Part shown: positions 56,795 to 58,331 of the stretch, one piece after another | How positions within the stretch are numbered: the stretch's first letter is position 1 | Layout: each line of letters starts with the position of its first letter | Source: an uncultured Collinsella sp. | GTDB taxonomy: Bacteria > Actinomycetota > Coriobacteriia > Coriobacteriales > Coriobacteriaceae | Direction of reading: 5' to 3' | Assembly (NCBI GenBank): GCA_900541035.1 | Contig: UQIN01000016.1 | Coordinates: forward strand, 1-58,331 | DNA length: 58,331 nt | Made by a program: the position numbers and the translations under genes | The notes under the pieces: model-generated | The model's database searches: none | The model's input: only the letters and a program-made list of their open reading frames with translations | What the model was told of the DNA's origin: nothing

Positions 56795-57757
56795 TTAGTT
56801 GCCCGACGTCGTGCCTTGGCTCGAGCTGTCAGATGCCGTGCCGGACGCGGTCCCGCCCGAGCTGTTCGGGCTGTTGGTGTTGCCGTTGTCGGTAGATCCC
56901 GTGCCAGATGCATTGCCGCTCGTTTGGTCGCCCGTGCTCGGCTGAGAGCCGTCAGTCGTCTGGCTCGAGTCGGTCGTACTGGACTGCGTGCCGCTGTTGG
57001 CCGTAGAGGAGTCGGTGCCCTGCGATTGGTTTTGGGTGTTCGAGGACGAATTGGTAGAGGTAGAACTGTCTTGTGTGTCGTCTGTCTGTGCCTGCTGATC
57101 CTGCGACTGGGTGTTGCCATTTGCATCGCTCTCGGTCGTGCGCGACGACAGGATTGGCTCGGGACGCTCGCCCAGACCCTCACCGGCAGTGGTGATAAGG
57201 ATGGCGCCGGCGCAGGCGATGACCGCGACGATGGCGATAGCAATCGAGAAGACGATGACCTTCTTTTGGGTCTGGCTGCGCTCAGCCGCCGCCTTGGCGC
57301 GCAGGCTGTTGGGGGCGACGCGCGCCGTGGTCGCGCGTCCCGCAACCTGGCGCATCTCCTGCGTGGTCGCGGCGCCACCTAGGTGCTCTTCGGCATCGGG
57401 CTCAACGGGCTCGTAGGCGCCGGCAGGGTAGTCGACAGCGGTATGCGTGCCCTTGATTGCTTCGGCGCTGGCGGAGATAAAGTGGCGATAGACCTGCGAG
57501 GACACAACAGTGATGACTGAGCTCACAGCGGCACCAATCACCGAGCCGGCAATGCCGATCTTTGAAGCGAGCGCCACGCTCGTGGCGGCGGCTGCGGCGC
57601 CGGCGATGATCTGGGGAATGGAAATGTCGTCGAACAAGCCCTTTTTGGGCGCGATGGCCATGGTCTGTCCGATGGAATGGTTCTCGTGCACGCCGTTGTT
57701 GAGCGATGCCGGCGTCATGACGCGCGTGCGCGGCGCGTCGGTGTACTTGGTTGTCAT
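56795..57757 (-). CDS. membrane-anchored protein with Ser/Thr/Gln-rich extracellular tail
   Basis: A 320-residue protein. An N-terminal region of about 45 residues is followed by an Ala/Gly/Val hydrophobic stretch (residues 50-85), then a charged cytoplasmic part. A clear transmembrane helix (residues about 167-190, V-I-V-F-S-I-A-I-A-I) follows. The last 120 residues consist almost only of Ser, Thr, Gln, Asn, Gly and Asp. Such tails are stalk- or glycosylation-type regions. No sorting signal is present. The ATG at 57757 has GGGAGGA. The function is unknown. Confidence 0.65.
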   Translation of the reverse strand: MTTKYTDAPRTRVMTPASLNNGVHENHSIGQTMAIAPKKGLFDDISIPQIIAGAAAAATSVALASKIGIAGSVIGAAVSSVITVVSSQVYRHFISASAEAIKGTHTAVDYPAGAYEPVEPDAEEHLGGAATTQEMRQVAGRATTARVAPNSLRAKAAAERSQTQKKVIVFSIAIAIVAVIACAGAILITTAGEGLGERPEPILSSRTTESDANGNTQSQDQQAQTDDTQDSSTSTNSSSNTQNQSQGTDSSTANSGTQSSTTDSSQTTDGSQPSTGDQTSGNASGTGSTDNGNTNSPNSSGGTASGTASDSSSQGTTSGN

Positions 57758-57932
57758 ACGGGGTCCTCCCGGTGTAAATCTGCTTCGTTTCATGTAGCCA
57801 TCAGGGTACCCACCAGATGTGAATCGTACGTGACATTTAACAGATACCATCAACTCATCAAGGGGGGCTTGCTGTCTTTGGTGCAATAGCTTGATGCTAA
57901 ACTGGATTTACGATTGTGAGGTGGTTTACGTG

Positions 57933-58172
57933 ATGTACCCGTATATGACATTCGAAGACGGTACCGAGGTCGTTCATTCTGACCTGATAACAGATGGGGA
58001 TATCGAAAAGGTTATCGCGCATTTTGAACGACCGACGGCAGAGGGCTTCGACTCCGCTCGTTGTGAGTTGCCTTCCTGTTCGTGGACTGACTGGGAAGGG
58101 CATTTTACTCAGAGTGAAAAACGAGCTTTCGAAGAGTGTTTGAGCAAATCATTTAGATTAGTTCGAGTTTAG
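57933..58172 (+). CDS. small acidic protein of unknown function
   Basis: A 79-residue protein starting M-Y-P-Y-M-T-F-E-D-G-T-E-V-V-H-S and containing H-F-E-R-P-T-A-E-G-F-D-S-A-R-C-E-L-P-S. I do not know its family for certain. GAGGTGG lies upstream of the ATG. The sequence from here on is AT-richer than the rest of the window. The next gene starts 79 bp downstream on the same strand, and the pair looks like an accessory (toxin-antitoxin or phage-type) unit. Confidence 0.55.
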   Translation: MYPYMTFEDGTEVVHSDLITDGDIEKVIAHFERPTAEGFDSARCELPSCSWTDWEGHFTQSEKRAFEECLSKSFRLVRV

Positions 58173-58251
58173 TTCGAATATAGAAGTCGAATGCGATGAC
58201 CTAAAGCGTATGCATTTTTAGTATTAGATGCGTATGAAATGGAGGATGTGA

Positions 58252-58331
58252 ATGGATGAGCTAATAGACTTTAAAAAAGGCTCTGTTAGACCAGGATTGA
58301 CATACATGTGTCCCCACGGTGCCATATCGTT
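58252..58331 (+). CDS. start of a gene running off the window
   Basis: An ATG at 58252 with GGAGGA upstream opens a frame encoding M-D-E-L-I-D-F-K-K-G-S-V-R-P-G-L-T-Y-M-C and continues beyond the window. Only 26 codons are visible, so no function can be given. Its AT-rich codons match the small gene before it. Confidence 0.55.
   Translation, partial: MDELIDFKKGSVRPGLTYMCPHGAIS

Noticed and set aside
1..58331. CRISPR arrays, rRNA genes, insertion sequences
   Set aside because: No regularly spaced identical repeats, rRNA segments or transposase genes were found on reading both strands.

Overview
The window reads as the chromosome of a gut coriobacterium, most likely Collinsella. This is inferred from about 60% GC, an anaerobic lifestyle (class III ribonucleotide reductase, flavodoxin, a ferredoxin-type aldo/keto reductase, no respiratory genes) and the style of many of the proteins. 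No rRNA gene or species marker is present, so the genus is an inference.

Region by region. (1) 1-2.3 kb: the very GC-rich end of a DUF1700/DUF4097-like membrane operon, then a tyrosine integrase broken by one in-frame TAG, lying beside a 45-bp copy of the 3' half of a tRNA-Val(GAC) gene; this is the edge of a decayed integrative element. (2) 2.6-6.1 kb: nrdD and nrdG with an NrdR box, separated by large inverted repeats, one of which carries a decayed inverted copy of the nrdD 3' end. (3) 6.2-7.9 kb: folate genes (folE, an HD phosphohydrolase, folB). (4) 7.9-23 kb: housekeeping genes: a YgjP-type metalloprotease, dipeptidase, SlyD and UreE-like nickel proteins, HAD phosphatase, PerR/Fur, acylphosphatase, two Gfo/Idh oxidoreductases, RNase HI, a LysR regulator divergent from metY, panE, an aldo/keto reductase and endonuclease IV. 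Two short leader ORFs precede metY and panE, and two related hairpins hold the ribosome binding sites of a Gfo/Idh gene and of nfo. (5) 23-26.3 kb: a polar amino-acid ABC transporter whose permease has an extra extracytoplasmic domain. (6) 26.4-28.1 kb: metal genes (flavodoxin, DUF3793, a Cys-rich/HMA fusion) with DtxR-like and CsoR-like sites. (7) 28.1-30.1 kb: a LexA-controlled Y-family polymerase with YolD. (8) 31-36.3 kb: pgi, then a 3.5-kb cassette (soluble TraG/VirD4-like ATPase, ClpP-like protease, unknown protein, iteron-like repeats) flanked by a 32-bp direct repeat of the pgi 3' end. (9) 36.5-38.9 kb: deoC and two HAD hydrolases. (10) 39-50.5 kb: a regulated catabolic operon. (11) 50.5-58.3 kb: TatD, TcdA, an SdpR/SdpI pair, EttA, two low-complexity surface/RNA-type proteins, and an AT-richer end.

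The most system-like region is 39-50.5 kb. A GntR/HutC regulator is followed by ten co-directional, tightly packed genes: a YfcC-type carrier, a YtcJ-type amidohydrolase, homologues of the fructoselysine enzymes FrlC, FrlB and FrlD, a second PfkB kinase, an amidohydrolase-2 protein, a YjbQ protein, a BtpA/SgcQ protein and an FGGY sugar kinase. I infer import, phosphorylation and deglycation of a glycated amine (Amadori-type compound) plus a second kinase/hydrolase branch. The gene content differs from the E. coli frl operon, and both amidohydrolases lack the usual N-terminal HxH metal motif.

The second candidate is the pgi-linked TraG/ClpP cassette. The third is the recurrent theme of structured leaders with short ORFs or sequestered ribosome binding sites.
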